Translations under genes and position numbers: made by a program | Part shown: one piece after another, positions 32,677-42,149 of the stretch | Layout of the letters: every line of letters begins with the position of its first letter | Numbering within the stretch: the first letter of the stretch is position 1 | The notes under the pieces: model-generated | Told to the model about the DNA's origin: nothing | The model's input: only the letters and a program-made list of their open reading frames with translations | Database searches by the model: none | Assembly (NCBI RefSeq): GCF_036370855.1 | Contig: NC_088113.1 | Location: 20,604,501-20,668,500 of the forward strand | From: Dromaius novaehollandiae | Taxonomy: Eukaryota; Chordata; Aves; Casuariiformes; Dromaiidae | Direction of reading: 5' to 3' | DNA: 64,000 bases

Positions 32677-32692
32677 TCACGGTGACTCTGCA
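32677..32692 (+). promoter_or_regulatory. SRXN1: Antioxidant response element in the SRXN1 promoter
   Basis: TCACGGTGACTCTGCA fits the extended ARE consensus TMANNRTGAYNNNGCR at all 16 positions, including the RTGACNNNGC core that NRF2-small Maf dimers bind. It lies 125 bases upstream of the SRXN1 start codon. SRXN1 is a well-known NRF2 target in mammals, so the location is functionally sensible. Binding is inferred, not shown. Confidence 0.65.
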
Positions 32693-32816
32693 GATCGGCG
32701 GGGCGGGGACGCTGGCGGGCCCGGGAGGAAGCGGGGCGGCCCGGCTGGGAGCGGCGCTGCTCGGGGCGGAGCGCCGCGGCCCTGCGGCGGGGCCCAGCCG
32801 GCTGCCGGCAGCAGCC

Positions 32817-33273
32817 ATGGCCGAGGCCGGCGGCGGCAGCATCCACACGCGGCACGTCTCGGCCGTGCACAACGTGCCGCTGCGCGTCCTCATCCGGCCC
32901 ATCCCGGCGGTGCTGGAGCCGGCCAAGGTGCAGAGCCTGGTGGAGACGCTGCAGGTAACCGCGGCCCCCCGCCGCCTCCGGGGTGCTGGGGCACTGCTGG
33001 GGAAGCTCGCAGCCCCGCGGCCCCGGCGCGGGGGGTTTGCGTTGCTCCCGGACCTCTCCCGCTGCGCAGGAGGATCCCGAGCGGGTGCCGCCCATCGACG
33101 TGCTCTGGATTAAGGGCAGCCAGGGCGGGGACTACTTCTACTCCTTCGGGGGATGCCACCGCTACGCGGCCCACCGGCAGCTGCGCCGGGAGACCATCCC
33201 CGCCAAGATCATCCCGTCCACCCTCAGCGACCTCCGCACCTACCTGGGCTCCTCCACCCCCGACCTGCGCTAG
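32817..33273 (+). CDS. SRXN1: SRXN1, sulfiredoxin-1 (two exons, 113 aa)
   Basis: Sulfiredoxin uses ATP and a thiol donor to reduce the cysteine sulfinic acid of hyperoxidised 2-Cys peroxiredoxins, restoring their activity in the cytosol. Exons: 32817-32954 and 33070-33273, joined in phase 0 (CTGCAG|GTAACC, CTGCGCAG|GAG). The 113-residue product contains [26 protein letters not shown] and the catalytic [10 protein letters not shown]. Cys75 corresponds to human Cys99. It ends [18 protein letters not shown]. It lacks about 24 residues of the Gly-rich N-terminal extension of human SRXN1 (137 aa). The frame upstream stays open but has no ATG nearby, so the ATG at 32817 (GCAGCCATGG, good context) is the likely start. 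The promoter carries an ARE at 32677, and the 3' UTR ends at the AATAAA at 34302. Confidence 0.96.
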
Positions 33274-33784
33274 CGGCAGCCCCGGCCCGGGGGGCTCCCT
33301 GCGCCCGCCCCCCCCCCGGCGTCCCCACCAGCTGAGCTCCGCCAAATTCCGGGGTCCCCCCGGTCCGGGGCTCACGTGGCCTGGGGTCCCCCTGGGGTCC
33401 CTGGGGGCTGAGCTGGGCCTGTCTCCAGGGCGCTTCGCGGCCGGTTGCAGAGCCGGGGCCCCTCCAGCTGGGAGGGTGACAGGGACCCCCCCGTCCCCGG
33501 GCCCCGGGGTCCCTCCGGGGCGGTTGCAGTGCCGGGGGCTCCCCAAGTCCTTCTGGCGGGGAGGGGGACAGGGACCCCCGCCCTGGGCTCCCACCCTGCG
33601 GGGAGGCAGCGGCGCCCCTGAGGCCGGGGAGGGCGCGGCGGTGGGGACCGCGGCCCGGGGGGGGCCCGGGGGGGGGCCCGGGGGGGGCCCGGGGCTGAGC
33701 CCCGCCGGCCCCGCGGTGCGTCCCGGCGCGGCCGGCAGGTGGCGCCCTTGTGCCGCGCCGCCGCGGGCGCCGCCGTGGGAACCG

Positions 33785-34110
33785 GGCCGCGCCGCGCCGG
33801 GCCGCGCCGAACCGGGCCAGGCTGAGCCGAACCGGGTCGCACCGAGCCAAACCGCGCCGGGCCTAGTCGAACCGGGCCAGGCTGAGCCGAACCGGGCTGG
33901 GGCTGAGCCGAACCGCACCGGGCCGAGCCGAACCGGGCCAGGCTGAGCCGAACCGGGTCGCACAGAGCCAAACCGCGCCGGGCCTAGCCGAACCGGGCCA
34001 GGCTGAGCCGAACCGGGCTGGGGCTGAGCCGAACCGGGCCGCGCCGAGCTGGGCCGCGACAAACCGGGCTGGGCCGAGACGAACCGGGTCGGGCTGAGCC
34101 AGAGCCAAGC
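33785..34110. repeat. Minisatellite with 121-bp higher-order period in the SRXN1 3' UTR
   Basis: The array is built from ten- to eleven-base blocks of the form GCCGAACCGG with GGCCAGGCTGA spacers. A longer pattern (ACCGGGCCAGGCTGAGCCGA, then GGTCGCAC.GAGCCAAACCGC) starts at 33811 and recurs at 33932. This shows a second-order duplication of 121 bp. Copies differ at several positions. Confidence 0.85.
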
Positions 34111-34301
34111 CAAACGGGGGCAGAGCCGGTCCCCAGGCCTCTCCCTGTGGCTCCGGGCTTGCCCTGGTCCCAGCCCAGGAGAACCCTGAGCCGCGCCTGC
34201 CATGGAACCTCCCGCCCCCACATCCTCGGCACCCCCCAGCCCCCTTCCCCGGGGTGAGGTCCCTAAACCGGCGCTTTGGGGACAGCCGCTGCTGCTCCTG
34301 G

Positions 34302-34307
34302 AATAAA
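34302..34307 (+). terminator. SRXN1: Poly(A) signal AATAAA for SRXN1
   Basis: A canonical hexamer lies 1.03 kb after the SRXN1 stop. It is followed within 30-50 bases by TGGCTTTGGGGCCTGGTGCT, a G/T-rich downstream element. It is the first AATAAA after the gene. Confidence 0.75.
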
Positions 34308-34325
34308 GACGGTCAAACTCCAATG

Positions 34326-36852
34326 GCTTTGGGGCCTGGTGCTGGGGGAGCCTGGGGTCAGGGCAAGAGGTACGCGATGGCACAGTGCGGTGTGGGCACC
34401 AGGCAGGGCTGCTGCTAGCAAGATGGCTGTGGGCAGACAGGCTGGGGACAGATGCTCTCTGGGGGGACAGAGGCCCTGCCAGGCCCCTCGGGCATGCAGC
34501 TGCAGTCAGGCTGGGCCATGCCCCAGCTGCGGGAGCACTGCGGTCCCGCCATGCCGGGATGCTGACAGTTCCGCAAACGCCACGTCTCCAGCCCATGTGC
34601 AGGCTGGAAAAACCACCACGAGCATCCCGCAGGCGTCTCAGCATCCCTGTGAGCCGGGAGCCTCGGTCCAGGGAGGGGAAAGGCCACTGACTCACCCCAG
34701 CACGCTGTGAGTCAGCAGCGGGACTGGGACAGGAACCGCGTCCGGACACCCCTGCCCTCGCTCTGCCCCTCAGCCCCGCTCCGCCTGGGAAAGATCCCAT
34801 CCTCCGGGGCCGGGGAGAGGCTTGGGAGGAGGGCACGGCTCACCGGGCGGGCAGGTCCGCAGGCAGGGCAGCGGTCCGGCTGCCTCCCGTCGCGTTTGCA
34901 GCGTGCCCAGTCCGGGGCACCCGGCAGCACTGCCCGCGGGATGGGGCACGTCCCATGGCCATCGGCCCCCCCCGGCTGGTGCTGCTGCCCGCCAGCGAGG
35001 CGCTTCCGCCGGGGCCGCAGGGAGGAAGGGCAGGGCGGGCTGGGGGCTGCCGTGCCAGCATGGCTCTGCGAGGGGGGGCCGCAGGAGGCTCCCGCTGCAT
35101 GTGCCGCATCAAAGCTGCCCTCCGGCCAGGAGGAAGCCCTGCAAGTGCTCGCCGAGCGAACAGCCCCGGCCTGGGCTCCCTCATGGGCCATAAATTTCTC
35201 CGAAGAATTGTGGCGTGCTAAAAAGTTTCCTCTCGTTCGAGCGCGGGAGGGAGGGACGAGGTGGCAGCTCCTCCGGCTGCGGCAGATCTCAGGCATCCCC
35301 GGCCCGGCTGCCTGTCGAAACGGGCACCCCACGGCCGGGACCGGTTTCACCCCAGGCCGCGGCCCCGACCCTGCCCGGCATCGGGCTCTGCCCTGGCACT
35401 GCTCCCAGCCGTGTCCCCGCGCACGGGGATCAGCCGGGGCTGCTGGCTCCTGCAGGATCCACTGCAGGATCCGCTCTGCCCGTCTCCATCCCCGGCAAAC
35501 ACAGCCAGGATGTCCGTGCCAGGCCAGCGGCCCCCCCCGAGACCACCCTCAGGTCTCGGCCACGCGGGCCGGCAGCCAGGGCAGGCTGGCAGCTCCCGTG
35601 CCGTGGGTCAGGCTGGGCGCTGCGGCTCGGGGCAGAGCCAGGGCGCTGGGCCCTGCTGAGCACCGGCAGGGAGGTGCCGGGGCCGGGCCGGGCTGCAGCG
35701 ATGCTGTTTTAGGCACTCGGCGGAGCTGAGCTTCTCCCCGGGTGCCGCCCTGCTCTCCTGGCTCTGCCCACTGCCTCGGTTTCCCCGCCGCAACCGTGCC
35801 GGCTGGTGCAGCAGCGAGCTCTTGTGCCAAACAGCTATTTCCCCGTCCGTCCGTCCCTCCACCTGTCCCCCTTCCCTCTGCCTGACCTGCGGGCTCTCCG
35901 GTGTCGCAGCTGACAGCCGATCTCGGCTGCCTCCAATCCATTCGTTCCAGGGCAGGAACAAAGGCGCTTTGTGGACTCGCTGCCTCTTAATCTGGGCTGG
36001 CTGGGGAGGGTCCGGCTCCGGAACTGGGACAGACTGCCCCGGGCGACAGGCGTGTAATGCCTTCCAGACCGCCGGCGCTGCGCCCCGCAGGTAGCGCCCG
36101 GCCCGGCCGCCGGCGCGGGACCGCCGGGGCCCTCCGCGGCGAGGGGCAGCCCCGCGCCCGGCAGCTCCGGCCCTGACCTCCCCAAAGGGCAGGGTCAGCC
36201 CTCGCGGGGGACCGATTTCGTGCACTTCAAAAGGTTTTGCAGGAACCCCGGCCCCTTTAGCAAGCCCAGCCCTGCTCGCTGCTCGCGGACCCAGCGGGAT
36301 CCTGAATGCACCCCGAGGGCCGGGGCCGAGCTCCCGGGCTCGGCGGGCGCAGGGCACCGCCGCGCAGCTGCAGCCCTGGACGCGCCCGACGCAGGGAGCC
36401 GCGGACGGCGGGGCCGGTGCCGGCATCCCCCTCCGGCGCAGGGTGCCGGCGGTGCGGGACAGGAGGGGACGGGAGGGGATGGGGCCGCTTCGCCGGGTTC
36501 AGCGGGGTCAGGCCGCAGCGGCCACATGTGCCGGCGTTAACGCGGGGTCTGGAATCCATTTGCCTCGCTGCCAGCGGTGTTTTCCCAGCAGGGCCGGGGG
36601 GCCCCGCGGGGCTGGGGGCAGCCCCGGCCCCCCGTGCCATCTGCTCCCTGTTTATTTTCTTACACTTAAGTATCACCTCTCGGATAAACACTCCGCAGCC
36701 CACGAGGGCAGGGGGCACTTCCCTGCGCGCGGAGGGAGGCTCCCAGCGCCGTGGGGCTCCCAGCGCCCCGACCCCCAGGGACACCGCTCCGCTGGCCGGG
36801 CTGTGCCGGCAGCTCCGGCTGGGCCACCCCACGCAGCGGGGCTGGGTGCTGC
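34326..36852. other. SRXN1-TCF15 intergenic (left part)
   Basis: No gene is recognised. Notable patches: paired AP-1/MARE-like sites at 34688-34717; an AT-richer stretch at 35190-35235 (CCATAAATTTCTCCGAAGAA); an MIR-like motif at 35772-35788 (TGCCTCGGTTTCCCC); and an AT-rich island at 36640-36705 containing TTACACTTAAGTATCACC, which includes an NK2-type CACTTAAG core. Confidence 0.45.
34688..34717. promoter_or_regulatory. Paired AP-1 / half-MARE sites
   Basis: TGACTCA at 34688-34694 and TGAGTCAGCA at 34708-34717 lie 20 bases apart, start to start, about two helical turns. The second includes the GCA flank of a Maf half-site. They lie about 380 bases past the SRXN1 poly(A) signal and could act as a downstream stress-response element. 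Function is inferred only. Confidence 0.35.
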
Positions 36853-37143
36853 TGTGGGTCAGCGTTGTGTGCCGTGGGTCAGCATCCTGCACCATGGGTC
36901 AGCATCCCGCGCTGTGGGTCAGCATCCCGCGCCGTGGGTCAGCATCCCGCACCGTGGGTCAGCATCCTGCACTGTGGGTCAGCATCCCGCGCTGTGGGTC
37001 AGCATCCTGCATTGTGGGTCAGCATCTTGCACCATGGGTCAGCAGCCCATGCTGTGGGTCAGCATCCTGCACTGTGGGTCAGCATCCTGCCCCATGGTCA
37101 GCATCCCGTGCCGTGGGTCAGCATCCCGTGCTGTGGGTCGGCT
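36853..37143. repeat. 20-bp minisatellite (GTGGGTCAGCATCCYGCRCY)n
   Basis: Roughly 14-15 head-to-tail copies of a 20-base unit with a nearly invariant GGGTCAGCATCC core. Variable bases are restricted to the last positions, and one unit near 37095 is a base short. Low divergence suggests recent expansion or homogenisation. Confidence 0.95.
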
Positions 37144-38691
37144 TCCCCACACCGCACAGAGCAGAGCAGCCCCTTCCCCTGCCGGGGCGCAGGCACGGGG
37201 CCGCGGCCGCATCCACACGCCGCGGGTCGCCGATCCCGCCGGCACGGCTGCCGGAGCGCGGTCGTTTGGCCGCGATCAGCTGGAGAAGCGTCATGCCAAA
37301 CACAGCCGCGTCCTGGCACCGGCTCAGCTCGGCCTCGAGGGGGACGTGGGGCGGCCGGGCGGGGGGGTTGCTGTGAGCGCGAGGCCGCTTCCCCCGGCCC
37401 CGGCTTCGCCTCGCGCCGCGGCTGAGTCAGGCACGCGGCTCCCATTGTCCGGGGGGGGCCGGCACGGGGAAGCACGTCCTGCCCCGCGCCCGGCCGGCGC
37501 GCAGGAAAGCCCGGCGGCCGCCCGCGTCCTGCGCCCCAGCGGCTGCGGCATCCGGAGGCAGCCAGGGCCGGTGGCCGGGCAGCAGCAGGCTCTGCCGCCG
37601 CCTCGCTCCGCGGCGGGGCTGCCCCGCTGCCTGGGGGTGCACGGGAGCCGGCGGAGGCCGAGGGAGTGTGTGAGGCCGTGCACACGTCCCTGCCTGCACG
37701 CACACGCACGCACACGCAATGTGCATGCACCCAAACACACGCACGTATCCCTGCACATGCACCCATGCAGCTGGGTGCACACGCGCGCATGCACGTGCAT
37801 GCACACGCGCGCACACGCATGCCCCCGTGCGTGGCGGTGCCCCCCCCCAAAGGCGTGCGCCCCAGGGCAGCTCGGCGGGGTGCCCCCCTGCAGCCCCCCC
37901 CGTCAGCTGGTGGCCATGTGTGGGGCGGCCGCAGCTGAGTACACAGCCCCGCCATCCGTCTTGCCGCTGTCAGGCCGCGGCTGCCGCAGTCCCGCGCCCA
38001 GGGCTGCGCGGGAAGCCTTCGTCCCGCAGACCCCAGCCGTGGTCCCGGGGACGCTCCCGGAGCCGCCCGCACCCCAGGGTCACCCGGGACCCGGCTGGTG
38101 CTTCCTCCCTCCTCCTCCTCCTCCTCCTCCTCCACGCGGCCCGCCGCGGCCGGGGGCTCGAGCACCCGCAGCCGGGCACCGCTCGCCGGGGCTCCCGGCC
38201 GTCTCCCTCCCGCCGCGTGATTTACGGGCGCCGCGAGGTTGGACAAATGGCCGGGGCGCCCGCCCCCGGGAACACCTGGGCTCCGCGGGGGGCACCGGCC
38301 TTTTGCTCGGGGCCGGCCCCCGCCGGGGAGCATCGCGGGGGGCACCGTGCCGTGCCGCCGCCCCCGGCCGCCCGCCTCGCTCGGGGGGTCCCCACGGCCC
38401 CGCTGCACCCCGGGGTCACCGTCCCGGCCCCAGCCGCCAGCAAGTCCCCGAGCCGCCTCTTTTTGCCCCATCAGTTTGTGTTTCCCCCCAGCAGCCCCCA
38501 GGGCTGGCAGCCGGACGGGATGCCGGCCGCGGGAGTGGGGCACATCCCTGCGGTGACGGGGGGCAGCCGGGGAGGAACCCCCCCCCCAAGAGCTGGGGCT
38601 CGGGGGGAGCACTGGGCTGAGTCCTGCGCCTGCCGGGCTGCTCCAAGCCCCGTGCTGGAGCCGGGGGCGGGGAGTGGGCACCCGGCCCTGT
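37144..38691. other. SRXN1-TCF15 intergenic (right part)
   Basis: GC-rich sequence with no recognised exon. It contains the CA/GCATGCAC array at 37675-37830, a (TCC)n run at about 38105-38135, a TGAGTCA site at 37421-37430, and a lower-GC patch at 38460-38490. Confidence 0.45.
37675..37830. repeat. CA / GCATGCAC-rich microsatellite
   Basis: Alternating purine-pyrimidine sequence (CACACGCACGCACACGCA, GCATGCACGTGCATGCAC) with several local palindromes. It is similar in composition to the array at 11723-11956. Confidence 0.9.
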
Positions 38692-39068
38692 GCAGGATGC
38701 CGGATGCGGGATGTGGGATGCGGGATGGGGGATGTGGGATGGGGGATGCAGGATGGGGGATGCGGGATGCAGGATGCGGGATGCAGGATGGGGGATGCAG
38801 GATGAGGGATGGGGGATGCGGGATGCAGGATAGGGGATGCGGGATGCAGGATGCGGGATGTGGGATGCAGGATGGGGGATGCAGGATGCAGGACGAGGGA
38901 TGGGGGATGCAGGATGCAGGATGGGGGATGCGGGATGCAGGATGAGGGATGGGGGATGCAGGATGCAGGATGGGGGATGCGGGATGCAGAATGCAGGATG
39001 CGGGATGTACAATGAGGGATGCAGGATGCGGGATGCGGGACACGGGATGTGGGATGCGGGATGCACCG
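38692..39068. repeat. Heptamer array (GGATGCR/GGATGGG)n upstream of TCF15
   Basis: About 53 copies of a seven-base unit, GGATG plus two variable bases (CA, CG, GG, TG), with rare GGATAGG and GGACGAG variants. All frames are open, reading Met-Arg-Asp-Ala-Gly-Cys-type peptides. The array stops about 285 bases before the TCF15 TATA box. Confidence 0.96.
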
Positions 39069-39353
39069 GCTGCATGCAGCCTCTGCTCTGCCCTTACAGG
39101 AAAAGACGCCGTTTTTCCAGCGCCGGCGCGCACCTTCCTCCGGGCGGGAGGAAACGCTCGGGCGGCCGGCAGAGCCGCTGCCGCCCCCCGCGCAGGGTGC
39201 ACGGCCGAGGGAGAGGGGCCGCGGGGGCCGCCCGCCCGGTGCGAGCACGCGGGCCCCGGCGCCCGGCCGGGCGAGGACGCTGGCCGGCTGCCTGGCCGGG
39301 CCGCAGCCGGGGGCCGGCTGGGGGTGGGCTCCGGCGCGGCCCCTCCCCGGCCG

Positions 39354-39360
39354 TATAAAG
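39354..39360 (+). promoter_or_regulatory. TCF15: TATA box of TCF15
   Basis: TATAAAG lies in the context CCGTATAAAGGCC, 151 bases upstream of the start codon in otherwise GC-rich sequence. Transcription would begin near 39385, giving a 5' UTR of about 120 bases. A TATA promoter suits a tightly staged developmental gene. Confidence 0.7.
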
Positions 39361-39504
39361 GCCGGTTCCCCCCGCGGCCGGCCGTCCCAGCCCCGCTCGG
39401 ACGCGGCAGCGGAGCAGCCAGCCGGGAAGGCGCCCGGAGCCGGTGGCCGCGGCGGCGGCGAGGGCTCGCGGCAGCGCCGGGGGCGGCGCGGGGGGGGCCC
39501 GGCC

Positions 39505-41679
39505 ATGGCCTTCACCATGCTGCGCCCCGTGGCCGCCCGCGTGCTCTACCCCGACATCGGCCTGCTCTCGGAGGACGAGGAGAACCGCAGCGAGAGCGAC
39601 GCCTCGGACCAGTCGTTCGGCTGCTGCGAGGGCGCCGAGCCGCGCCGCAAGCTGCCCCGCAAGCCGGGGCCCATGGTGGTGGTGAAGCAGAGGCAGGCGG
39701 CCAACGCGCGCGAGCGGGACCGGACCCAGAGCGTCAACACGGCCTTCACCGCCCTGCGCACCCTCATCCCCACCGAGCCCGTGGACCGCAAGCTCTCCAA
39801 GATCGAGACGCTGCGCCTGGCCTCCAGCTACATCTCGCACCTGGCCAACGTGCTGCTGCTGGGCGAGGGCTGCGAGGACGGGCAGCCCTGCCTCAGCGCC
39901 CTCTACGCCGCCAAGGGCGACCGCGACGGCAAGCAGCCCCGCAGCATCTGCACCTTCTGCCTCAGCAACCAGCGCAAGGGGGTGAGTGGGGCCGGCGCCC
40001 CGGCGGTGCCCGGCCCGGGGGTGCCCAGCCCGGGGGTGCCCAGCCCGGCCGGCGCGCCGCGCGTCCGGGAGCGCTGCCTGCAGCCCCCGCCGGAGGTTTC
40101 GGCCGCTCCCGGCCAAATCCTGCACGCCCACAGCTCCCGCTCGCGTCAGAGGGCCGGGCCGCGCCGGCCGGGGGGGTCCGGGGGGCCGTGGCGATGCTGC
40201 GGGGAGCCGGGCTCGCTGGCCGTCCCCGTCCCCCGCGGCCGAGCTGCGGCACCGGGATGCTGCGGGAATGTGCCCGCGGCGCGGGAACCCCGGCTTGCAT
40301 CCCGGCCCGGCACGGCCGGGGCTCCCGTGCTCCTCGCGGCTCTCCACGGCGGCCTCGTGCCCGGCACGCCGCCCGCCCGCAGGGGCTCTGCCCTTCAGCC
40401 CGGCCCCCGCAGCCCCTCGTCCTCCTCGGCCCCACGGTGCAGCCTCCCCGCGGCAGCCCGGCAGCCGGCACCGGTGCGGGAGCCGCTCGCCGGTGTTTCC
40501 CGCTGGGCGCCGAGGGGGTCCCGTGCCCGAGGGCACCGGCACCCGGCCTGGGCACGGCCCCTCGGCCGCCGGGACCCCCGGAGACACCGAGGGCGATGGG
40601 CTGGAGCTGGGCAGGGCCTTGCTGCTCTGTGCTGGGCTGCGCTGGGCTGGAACTGGGCTGGAACTGGGCTGAGCTGGGTGTTGCTGGGCTGAGCTGAGTG
40701 GTGCTGGGCTGAGCTGTGAACTGGCCTGTGCTGGGTTATACTGGACTGTGCTGGGTGGTGCTGGGCTGAGCTGTGCAGGGCAGTGCTGGAGAGCACTGGG
40801 TTATACTGGGCCATCCTGGGTTATATGGGGCCATGCTGGGCTAAACTTGGGCCATGCTGGGCTCTGCCAGGCAGTGCTGGGCTGAGCAGGGCTGGGCTGG
40901 GCTGGGCTGGGTTATACTGGGTTATGCTGGGTTATACTGGGTTATGCTGGGCTGGGTTATACTGGGTTATGCTGGGCTGTGCTGGGCGGTCCTGGGCGGT
41001 GCTGGGCTGGGTTATACTGGGTTATATCGGGCTGTGCTGGGTGGTGCTGGGCTGGGTTATGCTGGGCTGGGCTGGGCAGTGATGGGCTGGGTTATGCTGG
41101 GCTGTGCTGGGCTGTGCTGGGCCGTGCTGGGCGGTGCTGGGCTGGGCTATGCTGGGCTGGGCTGGGCTGGGCTATGCTGGGCTGGGCTGGGCTGGGCTAT
41201 GCTGGGCTGGGCTGGGCTGGGCTATGCTGGGCTGGGCAGGGCAGTGCTGGGCGGTGCTGTGCTGGGTTATACTGGGTTATGCTGGGTGCTGGGCGGTGCT
41301 GGGCTGGGTTATGCTGGGCTGTGCTGGGCTGGGTGATACTGGGTTATACGGGGTGATACTGGGTGCTGGGTGGTGCTGGGCTGGGTTATACTGGGCGGTG
41401 TTGGGCGGTGCTGGGCAGTGCTGGGCTGGGCTATGCTGGGTTATGGTGGGCAGTGCTGGGCTGGGCTATGCTGGGTGATGCTGGGCAGTGCTGGGCTGGG
41501 TGATACCGGGTGATACCGGGTGATACCGGGTGCCGGGCGGTGCTGGGACCCGGCGGGACGGCTGGGAGCCGCGCGTGCCGCAGCGCTGCCCTCTCTCCCC
41601 GCAGGGCGCCCGGCGGGAGCTCGGGGGCGGCTGCCTGAAGGCGCGGGGGGTGCCGGCGCTGCGCGTGCCGCGGAGGTGA
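39505..41679 (+). CDS. TCF15: TCF15 (paraxis), bHLH transcription factor (two exons, 183 aa)
   Basis: TCF15/paraxis is a nuclear bHLH factor that heterodimerises with E-proteins and drives epithelialisation of somites. Exons: 39505-39981 and 41605-41679, joined in phase 0 (AAGGGG|GTGAGT, CCCCGCAG|GGC). The 183-residue protein (human 199) begins [17 protein letters not shown]. It contains [20 protein letters not shown], then the bHLH at about 62-116: basic region [17 protein letters not shown], loop TEPVDRK, helix 2 [20 protein letters not shown]. The C-terminal [16 protein letters not shown] precedes the short last exon. The first ATG (GGCCATGGCC) has the better context than the one four codons on. 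Compared with human, the Gly/Arg-rich insert before the bHLH is missing and a short basic [11 protein letters not shown] takes its place. Most of the intron is a tandem array. Confidence 0.96.
40600..41530. repeat. Pentamer-based array (GCTGG / GGTTATACTG) filling TCF15 intron 1
   Basis: About 930 bp of the 1,623 bp intron is built from five-base steps (GCTGG, GCTGT, GTTAT, ACTGG), with higher blocks such as CTGGGTTATACTGGGTTATG and GGCTGGGCTATGCT. Stretches like 40889-40911 have five GGG runs two bases apart on the transcribed-sense strand, a canonical G-quadruplex pattern. It ends 75 bases before the splice acceptor. It is noncoding, since the exons on either side define the intron. Confidence 0.95.
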
Positions 41680-42060
41680 CCGGGCCCGGGGCGCCCGCCG
41701 GACACAGCGGCACGGCCGGCCGGAGCCGGGCACGGCGGCTCCGGAGGCCGCACCGGGGAGGGAGGGAGCCGCCCGCGGGGGCGGCGGGAGCGGAGCGGGG
41801 GCCGCGGGCTGGGACCGCGCCGGCACCGACGCCGGCACCGGGGCCGCTCCGGGCCGAGGCGCCCGGCCGCCGGCGCGGGGCGCGGGACCCCCGGCTGACC
41901 GCGGTCCCGCCGGGCCGGGCTGGGCCGGGCCGCGCTGCGAAACGGCCCGTGTGCGGCCGGCGGCGCCGGAGCTCGGGGGGAGAAGGCGTCGCGGCCCCGC
42001 GGGCGCTGCCCGTTCGCACGCGGCCGCTTGGAAAATAAACCTTATTTTTCTGACGGGCTG
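41680..42060 (+). other. TCF15: TCF15 3' UTR
   Basis: About 380 bases from the TGA at 41677-41679 to just beyond AATAAA at 42034. It is GC-rich apart from the AT-rich signal region at 42028-42052. Confidence 0.75.
42034..42039 (+). terminator. TCF15: Poly(A) signal AATAAA for TCF15
   Basis: A canonical hexamer in GGAAAATAAACC, with T-rich sequence and then GGGCTGGTGCCTG downstream. It is the first such signal after the stop, 355 bases away. Confidence 0.8.
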
Positions 42061-42149
42061 GTGCCTGCCTGCGCGACGCCCCGGCCCCGCCGGCCCAGCG
42101 CCGTCGGCCCCCTCCCTCGGCCCGTCGCTCCCTGGCCGGACCCCAGGGC

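Larger units (their letters stand above)
33274..34325 (+). other. SRXN1: SRXN1 3' UTR
   Basis: About 1.05 kb from the stop to just past AATAAA at 34302. It includes C-rich sequence, a G-run at 33657-33692, and the minisatellite at 33785-34110. No other gene fits on either strand. Confidence 0.65.

Noticed and set aside
36853-37143. Regular repeat spacing that could suggest a CRISPR array
   Set aside because: Units are head-to-tail without unique spacers and the genome is a vertebrate; it is a minisatellite.
36443-38620. A 725-codon plus-strand open frame
   Set aside because: It includes the 20-bp and CA arrays, is low-complexity, and has no family resemblance.
39517-39519. Alternative ATG four codons into TCF15
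   Set aside because: The first ATG has a better context and the MAF start matches the family.
40900-41460. Telomere-like GGGTTA strings in the TCF15 intron array
   Set aside because: They occur as GGGTTATACT within a pentamer array, never as consecutive TTAGGG units, so this is not interstitial telomeric sequence.
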